From the NCBI RefSeq assembly GCF_013359935.1, contig NZ_JABMCB010000187.1:1-64000 (forward strand): a stretch of DNA of 64,000 nucleotides. Reading direction: 5' to 3'. The stretch's first letter is position 1. Every line of letters starts with the position of its first letter. Below, one piece after another: positions 53,121 to 61,992 of the stretch. The notes below the pieces were generated by a model, which was not told where the DNA came from, did not search any database, and saw only the letters and a program-made list of their open reading frames with translations. The position numbers and the translations under genes are program-made. The stretch is from Paenibacillus xylanilyticus. Lineage in GTDB: Bacteria > Bacillota > Bacilli > Paenibacillales > Paenibacillaceae.

Positions 53121-54125
53121 GTGACCATCAGAATCGGCAAAATAAGCTTATGGCATGTGCATGCATGGGATTACATCAAGCAAGTTCAGGAGCATGAGGA
53201 CACTGAAATAGCCGCAGTATGGGATGAAGATGCCAAGCGCGGGCAGGAAGCTGCAAGCCGTCTGAATGTACCCTTCTATGCGTCTCTGGAAGAGATGCTG
53301 GCACAGAAGGATATTGACGCCGTTATAGTGGACGCACCTACTCGTGACCACAAGGACGTAATTACCGCTGCTGCCAAAGCAGGTAAACATATTTTTACGG
53401 AAAAAGTCATCGCTTCAACAGTAAAAGATGTGAATGCGATCATGGCTGAGGTGCGTGAGCAAGGAGTCAAAATGACGGTGTCTTTACCTCGCTTGAATGA
53501 CGGGTATACGTTAACCATTCAGGATGTGCTTCAGCAAGGCCTGTTGGGAAAAGTGACCTATGTCAGGGTTCGCCTGTCTCACAATGGAGCCACTGCAGAT
53601 TGGCTGCCGCAGCACTTTTACAGCTTGGAGGAATGCCAGGGAGGTGCTATGATTGATCTGGGGTGCCATCCTATGTATCTGACCAGACTCTTCCTGGGTC
53701 AAGAAGTGACCGGCGTAAATGCCAATTTCGGTTATATCACCGGCAAAGAGGTAGAAGATAATGCCGTTGCCACCTTGTTTACGGATTCAGGTGCGATTGG
53801 TGTGGTCGAGGCTGGCTTTGTGAATAGTCATTCTCCATTTACCATTGAAGTTCATGGGACGGAAGGAACCTTGTTGTACGGAACACCTGACGACAAGCTG
53901 CTCATCCGCACCAATGCGGGCACAGAGGCCTATAAGGAATGGACGGTGCTTCCACTGCTGGATAAAAGAGAAAGCGCATTCACTCAGTGGGTCTCTCATA
54001 TTCAAAACGATTCCTTGGCTGCTGATAATCTGCAGATCGCCACTGAACTGACACGCCTGATGGAGGCTGCCAACACCTCTGCCAAGGAAGGGCGCAGAAT
54101 CTCCCTGGTTGATTTACAAGGTTAG
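53121..54125 (+). CDS. Gfo/Idh/MocA-family oxidoreductase (1)
   Basis: The 334-residue protein has a Rossmann-like first half and a C-terminal alpha/beta domain of the Gfo/Idh/MocA family. The usual GxGxxG start is replaced by IGKISLWHVHAWDY, a variant seen in a subgroup. The EKV segment (TEKVIAS) keeps the catalytic Lys position of the EKP motif with Val instead of Pro, and GGAMIDLGCHPM matches the second active-site motif. It presumably oxidises or reduces a sugar or inositol derivative with NAD(P). GTG start after AGGAGGT. The AraC gene follows 21 bp later. Confidence 0.82.
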   Translation: MTIRIGKISLWHVHAWDYIKQVQEHEDTEIAAVWDEDAKRGQEAASRLNVPFYASLEEMLAQKDIDAVIVDAPTRDHKDVITAAAKAGKHIFTEKVIASTVKDVNAIMAEVREQGVKMTVSLPRLNDGYTLTIQDVLQQGLLGKVTYVRVRLSHNGATADWLPQHFYSLEECQGGAMIDLGCHPMYLTRLFLGQEVTGVNANFGYITGKEVEDNAVATLFTDSGAIGVVEAGFVNSHSPFTIEVHGTEGTLLYGTPDDKLLIRTNAGTEAYKEWTVLPLLDKRESAFTQWVSHIQNDSLAADNLQIATELTRLMEAANTSAKEGRRISLVDLQG

Positions 54126-54146
54126 GCTGGTTGGGGAGGTACGATA

Positions 54147-55091
54147 TTGAACCGATATCCTTTTGAAAAAATGCTTGAACGACAGGACCTCCTTGAGCGA
54201 TTGGATATTTCCATTGCATGGGGACATTACGAGATACGGGTTTTACGATTTCATCTGACGTCTTTTCCGGCAGGTCGAATCGTTGATTTTCATAACCATG
54301 CGGAATTTGAATTTCATTTTATTCCGCGGGGCAAGGGGAAAGTCATTCTGGGAGACCAGATGCATTCTTTGTCCGAAGGCATGCTGTATTTAACAGGGCC
54401 TGGCGTTGTTCATTACCAGGAGGCCGATTCCGAAGAGGACATGGATGAACTGTGTCTTCATGTTGATATTGTGGAGCAGCCCAGAGAGAATGTAGATCCC
54501 TGGGAGGCTGCAGAATCCGAGGAAACGATCGCCAAGCTCAGAGCGTTGCCCCTTGTTCCGGTGCAGGATTACCATCGGGCCATGAACTGTTTTTTGGAAG
54601 CGTATGAAGCATGTGATCGTAAATTGATCGGATATTATACATCCATTAAACAGCTGGTGATCAGCATCCTGCTGAGAACCGTTCGTGCCCACGATAACGG
54701 AGAGATCCGGGTGGAAGCACCTGAACGTGACATGTCCATGTACAGGTATGAATATGCCGTCCAGTACATGGAGGCCAACTACTCCAATGTCGTGACACTG
54801 GAAAATGTGGCAGAGAAGCTACATATCAGCACCAGACAGCTGCAAAGAATATTTTACCAGGTGCAGCCGGGCATGCCGTTCAGTCGTGTGTTGGAAGATA
54901 TTCGACTGGGTGCGGTTTGCCGCAATCTGGAGGAAAGCAATGGCTCCATCGAGCAAATTGCGCTTGTATCAGGTTTTACCAATGCCAATTATCTACATGC
55001 CGTTTTCCGCAAGCGTCTGGGGATGACTCCGTCAGCTTTTCGGAAAATGAAACAAACCAAATCAAAAGTGAGGGTGAATGGATATGAGTAA
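54147..55091 (+). CDS. AraC-family regulator with cupin domain
   Basis: The 314-residue protein starts with a cupin (about 30-115, DFHNHAEFEFHFIPRGKGKV) and ends with an AraC domain (about 205-300, VVTLENVAEKLHISTRQLQR and LGMTPSAFRKMK). TTG start, 6 bases after GGGGAGGT. It lies between two oxidoreductase genes in one transcript and probably controls them. Its stop overlaps the next gene's start. Confidence 0.84.
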   Translation: MNRYPFEKMLERQDLLERLDISIAWGHYEIRVLRFHLTSFPAGRIVDFHNHAEFEFHFIPRGKGKVILGDQMHSLSEGMLYLTGPGVVHYQEADSEEDMDELCLHVDIVEQPRENVDPWEAAESEETIAKLRALPLVPVQDYHRAMNCFLEAYEACDRKLIGYYTSIKQLVISILLRTVRAHDNGEIRVEAPERDMSMYRYEYAVQYMEANYSNVVTLENVAEKLHISTRQLQRIFYQVQPGMPFSRVLEDIRLGAVCRNLEESNGSIEQIALVSGFTNANYLHAVFRKRLGMTPSAFRKMKQTKSKVRVNGYE

Positions 55092-56169
55092 AGTGTACCG
55101 TATCGGAATTGTAGGATGTGGCGGGATTGCGAATGGCAAGCATCTGCCGAGTCTCAGCAAGCTAGATAATGTGGAACTGGTTGCATTCTGTGATATTGTC
55201 CCGGAACGTGCAGAAGAAGCCAAAGAGAAATATGGCAATGCCGAAGCGGAAGTGTATACGGATTATCTGGAATTGCTGAAAGATGAAACGCTGGATATCG
55301 TTCATGTACTCACTCCAAATATCTCACATGCCGAAATTTCCATTGCCGCTCTCGAAGCTGGCAAACATGTGATGTGTGAAAAACCGATGGCGAAAACATC
55401 TGCCGAAGCACAGAGCATGCTTGAAGCTGCTGAACGAACAGGCAAAAAGCTGACGATTGGATACAATAACCGCTTCAGAGAAGACAGCTTGTACCTGAAA
55501 AAGATGTGCGAGGCAGGCGAGCTGGGATCCATTTATTTTGCCAAAGCACATGCGATTCGAAGAAGAGCTGTACCGACTTGGGGCGTTTTCCTGGATGAGG
55601 AGAAGCAAGGCGGCGGTCCGCTGATCGATATCGGCACACACGCACTGGACCTGACACTCTGGATGATGGATAACTACAAACCGAAGGTCGTTCTGGGCAC
55701 AACGTATCATGAGCTTTCCCAAAAGGAAAATGCAGCGAATGCATGGGGGCCATGGGATCCGAAGAAATTCTCGGTGGAAGATTCTGCCTTCGGCATGATC
55801 GTGATGGAAAATGGTGCGACCATTATGCTGGAATCCAGCTGGGCACTGAATTCACTGGATGTGGATGAAGCCAAATGCAGTCTCAGCGGAACGGAAGCCG
55901 GAGCCGATATGAAAAACGGACTTCGCATTAACGGTGAGAAATTCAGCCGTCTCTATACGAATGAAATCTCACTCAGTGCAGACGGAGTTGCCTTCTACGA
56001 CGGGAAGTCGGAAAGCGCACCGGATGTGGAGATGAGAAAATGGATCGAAGCCATCGAGAAGGATGAGGAGCCTGTAGTTACTCCTAAACAGGCTTTGGTG
56101 GTGTCGCAAATCCTGGAAGCTCTCTATGAATCCGCCCGGACAGGGAAAGCCGTTTACTTGAACGAGTAA
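55084..56169 (+). CDS. Gfo/Idh/MocA-family oxidoreductase (2)
   Basis: The 361-residue protein has a standard NAD(P)-binding start GIVGCGGIANGKH, the EKP motif (CEKPMAKT) and the C-terminal domain motif GGGPLIDIGTHALDLTLWMM. It likely acts on a sugar, keto-sugar or inositol in the same pathway as the first oxidoreductase. ATG 55084 is preferred to 55078 because GAGGG lies 9 bases before it; the start overlaps the AraC gene by 8 bp. Confidence 0.87.
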   Translation: MSKVYRIGIVGCGGIANGKHLPSLSKLDNVELVAFCDIVPERAEEAKEKYGNAEAEVYTDYLELLKDETLDIVHVLTPNISHAEISIAALEAGKHVMCEKPMAKTSAEAQSMLEAAERTGKKLTIGYNNRFREDSLYLKKMCEAGELGSIYFAKAHAIRRRAVPTWGVFLDEEKQGGGPLIDIGTHALDLTLWMMDNYKPKVVLGTTYHELSQKENAANAWGPWDPKKFSVEDSAFGMIVMENGATIMLESSWALNSLDVDEAKCSLSGTEAGADMKNGLRINGEKFSRLYTNEISLSADGVAFYDGKSESAPDVEMRKWIEAIEKDEEPVVTPKQALVVSQILEALYESARTGKAVYLNE

Positions 56170-56201
56170 AGGGAAATTATTTAAAACACAGATACACTTT
56201 G

Positions 56202-56238
56202 AAAAGACGTTGTCGTACATCACGACAACGTCTTTTTC
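56202..56238 (+). terminator. Terminator of the oxidoreductase operon
   Basis: AAAAGACGTTGTCGT pairs perfectly with ACGACAACGTCTTTTT around a 5-nt loop. Confidence 0.9.
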
Positions 56239-56477
56239 GTTGGCCGAACAAACGATAATGTCTGTCCCTATCGTAGTGAAAGCAGGGTTGTATCATTATT
56301 ATCGAGCGAAATATTCCAAAACCGAAATATCCCCAAACAAGAAGAGTGTTCGGCGAGAATTAAAAAATAATGATGATTTCTCAAAAAAACTATTGCATAT
56401 CTGTTTACTCGGAATTATATTATGAATAAGAGTTTAATGGTATAAGGTTTAGACATTATATCGATCGGAGTGTGGAT
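56239..56477. other. Intergenic, promoter region of the FadR-type gene
   Basis: No gene is supported. AT-rich; TATAAG at 56441 and a CGATCG palindrome at 56461-56466 lie just before the ribosome site. No confident -35. Confidence 0.4.
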
Positions 56478-57224
56478 ATGTTCAATCAATCGACTTTCCA
56501 ATTCGAGAAAGTTTCTGCGATAAAGGTCAGTGAATTTATCAGGGAACAACTGGAAGAGGCAATCATTCTTAAGGAAATCATGAGTGAAGATCAGCTTCCT
56601 TCTGAACGTGAGCTTGCCGAAATTTTTAATGCAAGTCGAATTACGGTTCGTGAAGCATTATCCGCCCTTGAGAGTAAGGGATTAATCGAGAAGCGGGTCG
56701 GTGCTAAGGGAGGCACCTTCGTACTTCCCATCACGGCCAACGCGCATAAACGAACGAAGGAAGAGATCATGCGTGGTTGGGATCAAATGTTACATGTGTT
56801 TGAATATCGGACGATTGTAGAGCCGGAAGGCGCTTTTCTGGCTGCTGAGCGGATCACCGCAGGCGAGCTGACGCTGCTCGAGGGTTACATCAAGCAGAGT
56901 ATGGAGCCGGAGTGTACGCGGGAATGGTTCAGGGCACTGGACGTCAAGTTCCATCTCATGATTGCCAAGGCTTCGGGCAATCCGTACCTGGAGACGGCAG
57001 TCAGACAGATTCGTACCAAGATCAACCCTGCGCTGGATTTGATGCCATACGATGAAAATATTCGGGTTATTAACCAGGGCGTACATACCGAGATTCTTGA
57101 AGCCCTCAAATCCCGCGATCCGATCAAGTCAAGGGATACAATGAAACGTCATATTGCATTTTCCGCTGACGCCATCTATTCACGGCTGGTCTCATCAGAA
57201 CAACAAGAAGGGAATGAGCATTAA
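56478..57224 (+). CDS. GntR/FadR-family regulator
   Basis: The 248-residue protein has a GntR winged helix (about 22-85, LPSERELAEIFNASRITVREAL) and an FCD effector domain (about 98-235) with Asp/His residues suited to a metal (DVKFHLMIAKASG, VHTEILEAL, MKRHI). It probably senses a small acid or amino-acid derivative. ATG 56478 follows GGAG by 7 bases; a GTG six bases upstream is less well placed. Its stop overlaps the start of the M20 gene, so it is the first gene of the peptide operon and likely its regulator. Confidence 0.86.
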   Translation: MFNQSTFQFEKVSAIKVSEFIREQLEEAIILKEIMSEDQLPSERELAEIFNASRITVREALSALESKGLIEKRVGAKGGTFVLPITANAHKRTKEEIMRGWDQMLHVFEYRTIVEPEGAFLAAERITAGELTLLEGYIKQSMEPECTREWFRALDVKFHLMIAKASGNPYLETAVRQIRTKINPALDLMPYDENIRVINQGVHTEILEALKSRDPIKSRDTMKRHIAFSADAIYSRLVSSEQQEGNEH

Positions 57225-58435
57225 TGAAACGAGCACAATTATTTCAACTTGCACAGCAATTACAGCCGAAGCTCACAAACTGGCGTAGAGACTTCCATCG
57301 CAATCCGGAGATCGGATATGAAGAAGTTCGTACTTCAGGCATCGTCGCCGAGCATCTGGAAAGCCTGGGACTTGAAGTGATCCGTAACGTTGGGAAGACC
57401 GGTGTTGTAGGTCTGCTCCGGGGCGAGACGGATGGTCCAACCATTGCACTGCGGGCAGATATGGATGCACTTCCGATCCAGGATCAGAAGTCGGCCGAGT
57501 ACAGCTCCCAGGTCGAAGGCAAGGCTCACTTGTGCGGTCATGATGCACATACAACGATCCTGATGGGAGCGGCTGAGCTGCTTACGGGTCTCGGCAGGCC
57601 GAAGTCGGGTAACATCAAGTTTGTATTCCAGCCTGCAGAAGAGGGGCTTGCCGGTGCACGCGCCATGATTCAGGACGGTGTACTGGAGAATCCGAAGGTG
57701 GAGGCGATCGCAGGCCTTCATATGACACCTGGACAGGATACAGGTACCGTCGGTGTCAGTAAAGGGGTGGCTTTTGCCTCGGCAGACCGCTTGGTCATTC
57801 GTGTGTTCGGCAAGGGTGGACATGCTGCCCGGCCACATGAGGGAATTGATGCAATTGCTGTATCCGCACAGGTCATCACCGCTTTACAAAATATCGCCAG
57901 TCGGTTGGTAGACCCGCTGGAGCCCGTAGTGGTGACCATCGGTAAAATCACTGGCGGCTACATGGGTACAGCCATAGCGCCAGAGGTGGAGATGATCGGC
58001 ACGGTGCGTACACTCTCACCAGCTCTTCGTGAACGCATGCCTGCTCTGATTGAACAGGTGGTGAGCGGGGTGTGCGCTTCCTTCGGCGCAGGGCACGAGG
58101 TTATTTACGGTGATGGATATCCGGTTGTGGTGAACGATCTCGGGATGGTGGACTTGCTTACCGAAACCGTAGACGGACTGGACTGGGCAAAAGGATGGAG
58201 CAGCATTTCGCCGTCCACCGGGGGCGAGGACTTTGCCTTCTACTGTGAACAGATTCCCGGCGTTTTCTTCCGGCTTGGTTCCGGTAATGAAGAAGAACGT
58301 ACCCGTTATCCGCTTCATCATCCGATGTTTGATCTGGATGAAACGGCAATGCCTTATGGTGTAGGCATACTTTCATCCGTGGCACTTGAATTTTTGGCAA
58401 GAAACACAACTTCTGAGGGGGAGCGTACCAAATGA
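57224..58435 (+). CDS. M20-family amidohydrolase / aminoacylase
   Basis: The 403-residue protein fits the M20D branch (hippurate hydrolase, N-acyl-amino-acid amidohydrolase, IAA-amino-acid hydrolase-like): DFHRNPEIGYEE near the N-terminus, metal ligands C104-G-H106-D-A-H109, E139/E140 in FQPAEEG and H166 in GLHM, then a dimerisation domain (FGKGGHAARPHEGIDA). It would cleave an N-acyl or peptide bond. The start overlaps the previous stop (TAATG). The operon partner importer suggests the substrate is an imported acyl-amino acid or short peptide. Confidence 0.87.
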   Translation: MKRAQLFQLAQQLQPKLTNWRRDFHRNPEIGYEEVRTSGIVAEHLESLGLEVIRNVGKTGVVGLLRGETDGPTIALRADMDALPIQDQKSAEYSSQVEGKAHLCGHDAHTTILMGAAELLTGLGRPKSGNIKFVFQPAEEGLAGARAMIQDGVLENPKVEAIAGLHMTPGQDTGTVGVSKGVAFASADRLVIRVFGKGGHAARPHEGIDAIAVSAQVITALQNIASRLVDPLEPVVVTIGKITGGYMGTAIAPEVEMIGTVRTLSPALRERMPALIEQVVSGVCASFGAGHEVIYGDGYPVVVNDLGMVDLLTETVDGLDWAKGWSSISPSTGGEDFAFYCEQIPGVFFRLGSGNEEERTRYPLHHPMFDLDETAMPYGVGILSSVALEFLARNTTSEGERTK

Positions 58436-60000
58436 AAAAACGACAATGGACTAGCATGTGGATCACATTATTGGCTGTAGTATTGGTGCTAAGCGCATGC
58501 GGTGGAACAAGTACAGGTACTGACAGCAATTCGGCATCCAGCGGCACAGAAAGTAGTGGAACTGCCAGCACAACGCTTACGATTGCAGCTGCTACCGATA
58601 TTGAGAGTTTCGATCCGCATAACAACAACAATACGTCCAGTGAGGCCGTTTTGGTCAACGTATTTGATTATCTGGTCAAAAATGACAGTGAACAAAACAA
58701 GGTTCCCGGACTTGCTACATCCTGGGAACAAGTGGATGACACAACCTGGCGTTTCAAGCTGCGTGAAGGGGTTACGTTTCATAATGGCGATCCGTTCACT
58801 TCAGCAGACGTCAAATATACGATTGAACGGGTAGCCAAAGACGAAACACTTAAACAAAACAGTTATTTCAAAAATATTGTTGAGGTCAAAGAGGTTGATG
58901 AGCATACCGTAGACATCATTACAGATGGACCGGATCCGCTTCTGCTTAACCGCCTGTCCAAAATGGGAGCGGGCATCCTGCCTGCCAAATACATTGAGGA
59001 AAACGGCATGGATGCTTTCCTTAAACAACCGGTAGGAACAGGACCTTACAAATTCAGCAAATGGACAAAAGACGATCGTGTGGTACTCGTGAAAAATGAG
59101 AACTACTTCGATGGTGAGCCGAAATGGAATGAAGTCGTATTCCGCGTTATTCCTGAAGCTTCCACACGGGTATCCGAACTGCTCGCTGGTGGAGTTGACG
59201 TAGCTGCATCGATTCCGTCCACGGACATTGCCCGCATTGAAGGAGAAGCAGACAAGAAAATTGTCAAAGCACCAATCCAGCGCGTCTTGCAATTGATCTT
59301 CCGTCAGACAGAAGGCAGCATTACGGCTGATCCGAAAGTGCGTGAAGCGATTGATCTGGCTATCGACAAACAAGGGATTGTAGACAGCATTGCCGGTGGA
59401 GCAGGTATTGTTACCCGCACATCCGTCACGCCAGGAAACTTTGGTGCGGACCCATCACTGTACAAAACATCACTATACGATTTGGAAAAAGCCAAACAGC
59501 TTCTGAAGGAAGCCGGTTACGCTGAAGGTGAAGCCGAGATGACCATCTCCGTTTCGTCACAATACAAAGAGCAGGTGGAAGTTGTTGCAGCGATGCTGGA
59601 GCAAGCTGGCTTCAAAATCAACATGGACGTGCTTGAGCCAAGTGCTTTCAGTGAACGTTACAGCTCCAAATCATTCAAGGAAATTTTCATGATCGGTATT
59701 GGTAACTCCCTGTTCGACGCTTCGAATAACTACAACCGTTACATGTTCGAAGAAGCCAAAGGTGAGTCGGATTACAACAATCCGGAAGTGGAGAAATTGC
59801 TTCAATCTGCATTGGTGAACATGGACCCTGAGGCTCGTGAAAAAGAGTACCAGCAAGTACAGCAAATCTTCGCAGAAGAACGTCCAGCCGTGTATCTGTA
59901 CCAGATGGAAGGTGTCTATGGAACGAATGCACGCGTGAAATTCACGCCGCGCAGTGATGAAATGTTTTATGCCGACGAGATTACACCTGCTGCACAGTAA
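58432..60000 (+). CDS. Peptide-binding lipoprotein (SBP family 5)
   Basis: The 522-residue protein has a lipoprotein signal ending LVLSAC (C23 lipidated), a Ser/Thr-rich linker and the family 5 solute-binding fold with the signature WRFKLREGVTFHNGDPFTSADV. These proteins feed Opp/Dpp-type importers with peptides or other small molecules. The start overlaps the M20 stop by 4 bp (ATGA). A hairpin terminator follows, which would keep the binding protein more abundant than the permeases. Confidence 0.88.
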   Translation: MKKRQWTSMWITLLAVVLVLSACGGTSTGTDSNSASSGTESSGTASTTLTIAAATDIESFDPHNNNNTSSEAVLVNVFDYLVKNDSEQNKVPGLATSWEQVDDTTWRFKLREGVTFHNGDPFTSADVKYTIERVAKDETLKQNSYFKNIVEVKEVDEHTVDIITDGPDPLLLNRLSKMGAGILPAKYIEENGMDAFLKQPVGTGPYKFSKWTKDDRVVLVKNENYFDGEPKWNEVVFRVIPEASTRVSELLAGGVDVAASIPSTDIARIEGEADKKIVKAPIQRVLQLIFRQTEGSITADPKVREAIDLAIDKQGIVDSIAGGAGIVTRTSVTPGNFGADPSLYKTSLYDLEKAKQLLKEAGYAEGEAEMTISVSSQYKEQVEVVAAMLEQAGFKINMDVLEPSAFSERYSSKSFKEIFMIGIGNSLFDASNNYNRYMFEEAKGESDYNNPEVEKLLQSALVNMDPEAREKEYQQVQQIFAEERPAVYLYQMEGVYGTNARVKFTPRSDEMFYADEITPAAQ

Positions 60001-60040
60001 TACCCGGCAGAACAACCTGTCATTGCAAGGATAGGCCGTG

Positions 60041-60083
60041 AACGGCAGGGACTGGGTACACCATGTTCCTGCCGTTTTTTGTA
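60041..60083 (+). terminator. Partial terminator between binding protein and permease genes
   Basis: AACGGCAGG-GAC pairs with GTT-CCTGCCGTT, followed by TTTTG. Confidence 0.75.
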
Positions 60084-60103
60084 TAGCATGGAGGTGAATG
60101 AGG

Positions 60104-61021
60104 ATGGGGAAATACGTACTTAAATCTTTACTGCAAGTCATTCCGGTATTGTTCATTGTATCGCTGATTGTGTTTATTTTGGTCAGGGTCACTGGCGATC
60201 CCGTTGCACTGATGCTGCCCGAGACTGCCACAGCGGAAGACCGAGCGGTATTAACACAGGCACTTGGGCTGGATCAACCGCTTTACACGCAGTATGTGAA
60301 GTTCCTGGGCAGTGCCTTACAGGGGGATTTTGGGCAATCGTTCCGCTATGGGCAGCCCGCCTTACAGCTTGTCCTGGAGAGATTGCCTGCCAGCTTCGAA
60401 CTGGCTGTAGCCGCGATGTTTTTTGCCGTTCTTATGGCTGTACCACTGGGAGTAGCCTCAGCTGTTAAACGTAATACGTTTACCGATCTTATCATTTCGG
60501 GAATATCGGTAATCGGCAAGGCCATGCCAAACTTCTGGATGGGAATCATGCTGATCCTGTTGTTCTCCGTCATGTGGGGCGTTTTGCCCGTATCGGGTCG
60601 CGGTGGATTGTCGCATTTGATCTTGCCGGCTTTTACCCTTGGCATAGGACTGGCAGCTCAAATGACCCGTCTGATCCGTTCAAGTATGCTGGAGATTCTA
60701 AGTCAGGATTATATTCGTACGGCTCGCAGCAAGGGGCTGGGACGAATGGTCGTGATCGGCAAACATGCTTTTCGCAACGGTTTGATACCCGTCGTAACGA
60801 TTATGAGTTTGCAGTTTACCAGTCTGATCGGTGGAACGCTGATTACGGAAACGGTATTCTCCTGGCCGGGGCTGGGTCAGCTCTTGGTTGTTGCCGTCAA
60901 TACGCATGACATGGCGATTGTCCAGGCAGCCGTGTTTGTCATTGCCTTAATTGTTGTTGTAACCAATATCTTGACGGATGTAGCTTACCGGCTGCTTGAT
61001 CCGCGCATTAAATTCGACTAG
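60104..61021 (+). CDS. DppB-type peptide importer permease
   Basis: The 305-residue permease has six membrane helices and the OppB/DppB C-terminal loop DYIRTARSKGLGRMVVIGKHAFRN, the ATPase contact. ATG 60104 lies 9 bases after GGAGG; an ATG six bases earlier is too close. It pairs with the DppC-type gene 15 bp downstream. The motif GQSFRYGQPA fits the outer loop of this family. Confidence 0.88.
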   Translation: MGKYVLKSLLQVIPVLFIVSLIVFILVRVTGDPVALMLPETATAEDRAVLTQALGLDQPLYTQYVKFLGSALQGDFGQSFRYGQPALQLVLERLPASFELAVAAMFFAVLMAVPLGVASAVKRNTFTDLIISGISVIGKAMPNFWMGIMLILLFSVMWGVLPVSGRGGLSHLILPAFTLGIGLAAQMTRLIRSSMLEILSQDYIRTARSKGLGRMVVIGKHAFRNGLIPVVTIMSLQFTSLIGGTLITETVFSWPGLGQLLVVAVNTHDMAIVQAAVFVIALIVVVTNILTDVAYRLLDPRIKFD

Positions 61022-61036
61022 AGGGAGGTGCAACCT

Positions 61037-61966
61037 ATGACAGGCAGCAATGAAATGCCCATTCCGGGTGCAGAACAGGAAAGTGAGAGTTTACGTACAC
61101 CAACAGGATTTCGCTATATTTGGAAACAGCTGATCCTCAGCAAAACCGGAATGCTTGGCTCTGTGCTCGTTTTACTGGTCGTCTTGATCGCCATATGTGC
61201 ACCTCTGTTAACGAGTCATGATCCCGCAGCCGTCGATCCGCTGGGTCGACTTAAGCCGCCTGCCTGGTTAGAGGGAGGAACTGCAGAACACTGGCTGGGT
61301 ACGGATAACCTGGGTAGAGACATGTGGAGCAGAATTGTCTACGGTGCACGCGTTTCATTGATAGTAGGGATGGGAGCGGTCATCGTCTCGGGAATAATCG
61401 GAGCCATTCTGGGTCTGCTGTCCGGATTTTACGGGAAATGGCTGGATGCAGTCATCATGCGTGTAGGGGATGCCTTCATGGCCATTCCTACCATTCTGTT
61501 CATGCTTGTGGTGATGGCCATCGTTGGCCCGGGAATCACGACATTGATTTTCGTCATCGGTGTGACCAACTGGGTTCCGTTTACCCGTATCGTTCGAAGC
61601 GAGGTTCTCAGTATCAAGGAGCGGGATTTTGTTCATGCTGCCCGATCGATTGGGGCCAAGAATGGACGGTTGATCCTGAAACATATTCTGCCGAATATCC
61701 TGTCCTCGTTTATTGTCATCTGCGGCATGAATGTCGGAACCACCATTATTATGGAAGCTTCACTCAGTTTCCTCGGTCTGGGTATCAAGCCGCCTGACGT
61801 CTCTTGGGGAGGCATGCTCAGTGATGGAAGACAATATGTAGCCACGAGCTGGTGGGTAGCCACATTCCCTGGACTGGCCATTACACTTACGGTGCTTGGG
61901 GTTATTTTCCTCGGTGATTGGCTGCGCGATGTACTCGATCCGCGAACAGAAACGAACAAAAAATAA
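61037..61966 (+). CDS. DppC-type peptide importer permease
   Basis: The 309-residue permease has a cytoplasmic N-tail, six helices, the N-terminal OppC signature HWLGTDNLGRDMWSRIVYGA and the loop DFVHAARSIGAKNGRLILKHILP. ATG 61037 follows GGGAGG by 7 bases; a GTG three codons earlier overlaps the ribosome site. No DppD or DppF ATPase gene is seen before the peptidase gene that follows; they may lie beyond the window or elsewhere. Confidence 0.88.
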   Translation: MTGSNEMPIPGAEQESESLRTPTGFRYIWKQLILSKTGMLGSVLVLLVVLIAICAPLLTSHDPAAVDPLGRLKPPAWLEGGTAEHWLGTDNLGRDMWSRIVYGARVSLIVGMGAVIVSGIIGAILGLLSGFYGKWLDAVIMRVGDAFMAIPTILFMLVVMAIVGPGITTLIFVIGVTNWVPFTRIVRSEVLSIKERDFVHAARSIGAKNGRLILKHILPNILSSFIVICGMNVGTTIIMEASLSFLGLGIKPPDVSWGGMLSDGRQYVATSWWVATFPGLAITLTVLGVIFLGDWLRDVLDPRTETNKK

Positions 61967-61992
61967 CTGGACTGGAGAAAGGGGACCCTCAG

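Noticed and set aside
56210-56425. 71-codon ORF
   Set aside because: It begins inside a perfect terminator and lacks a ribosome site.
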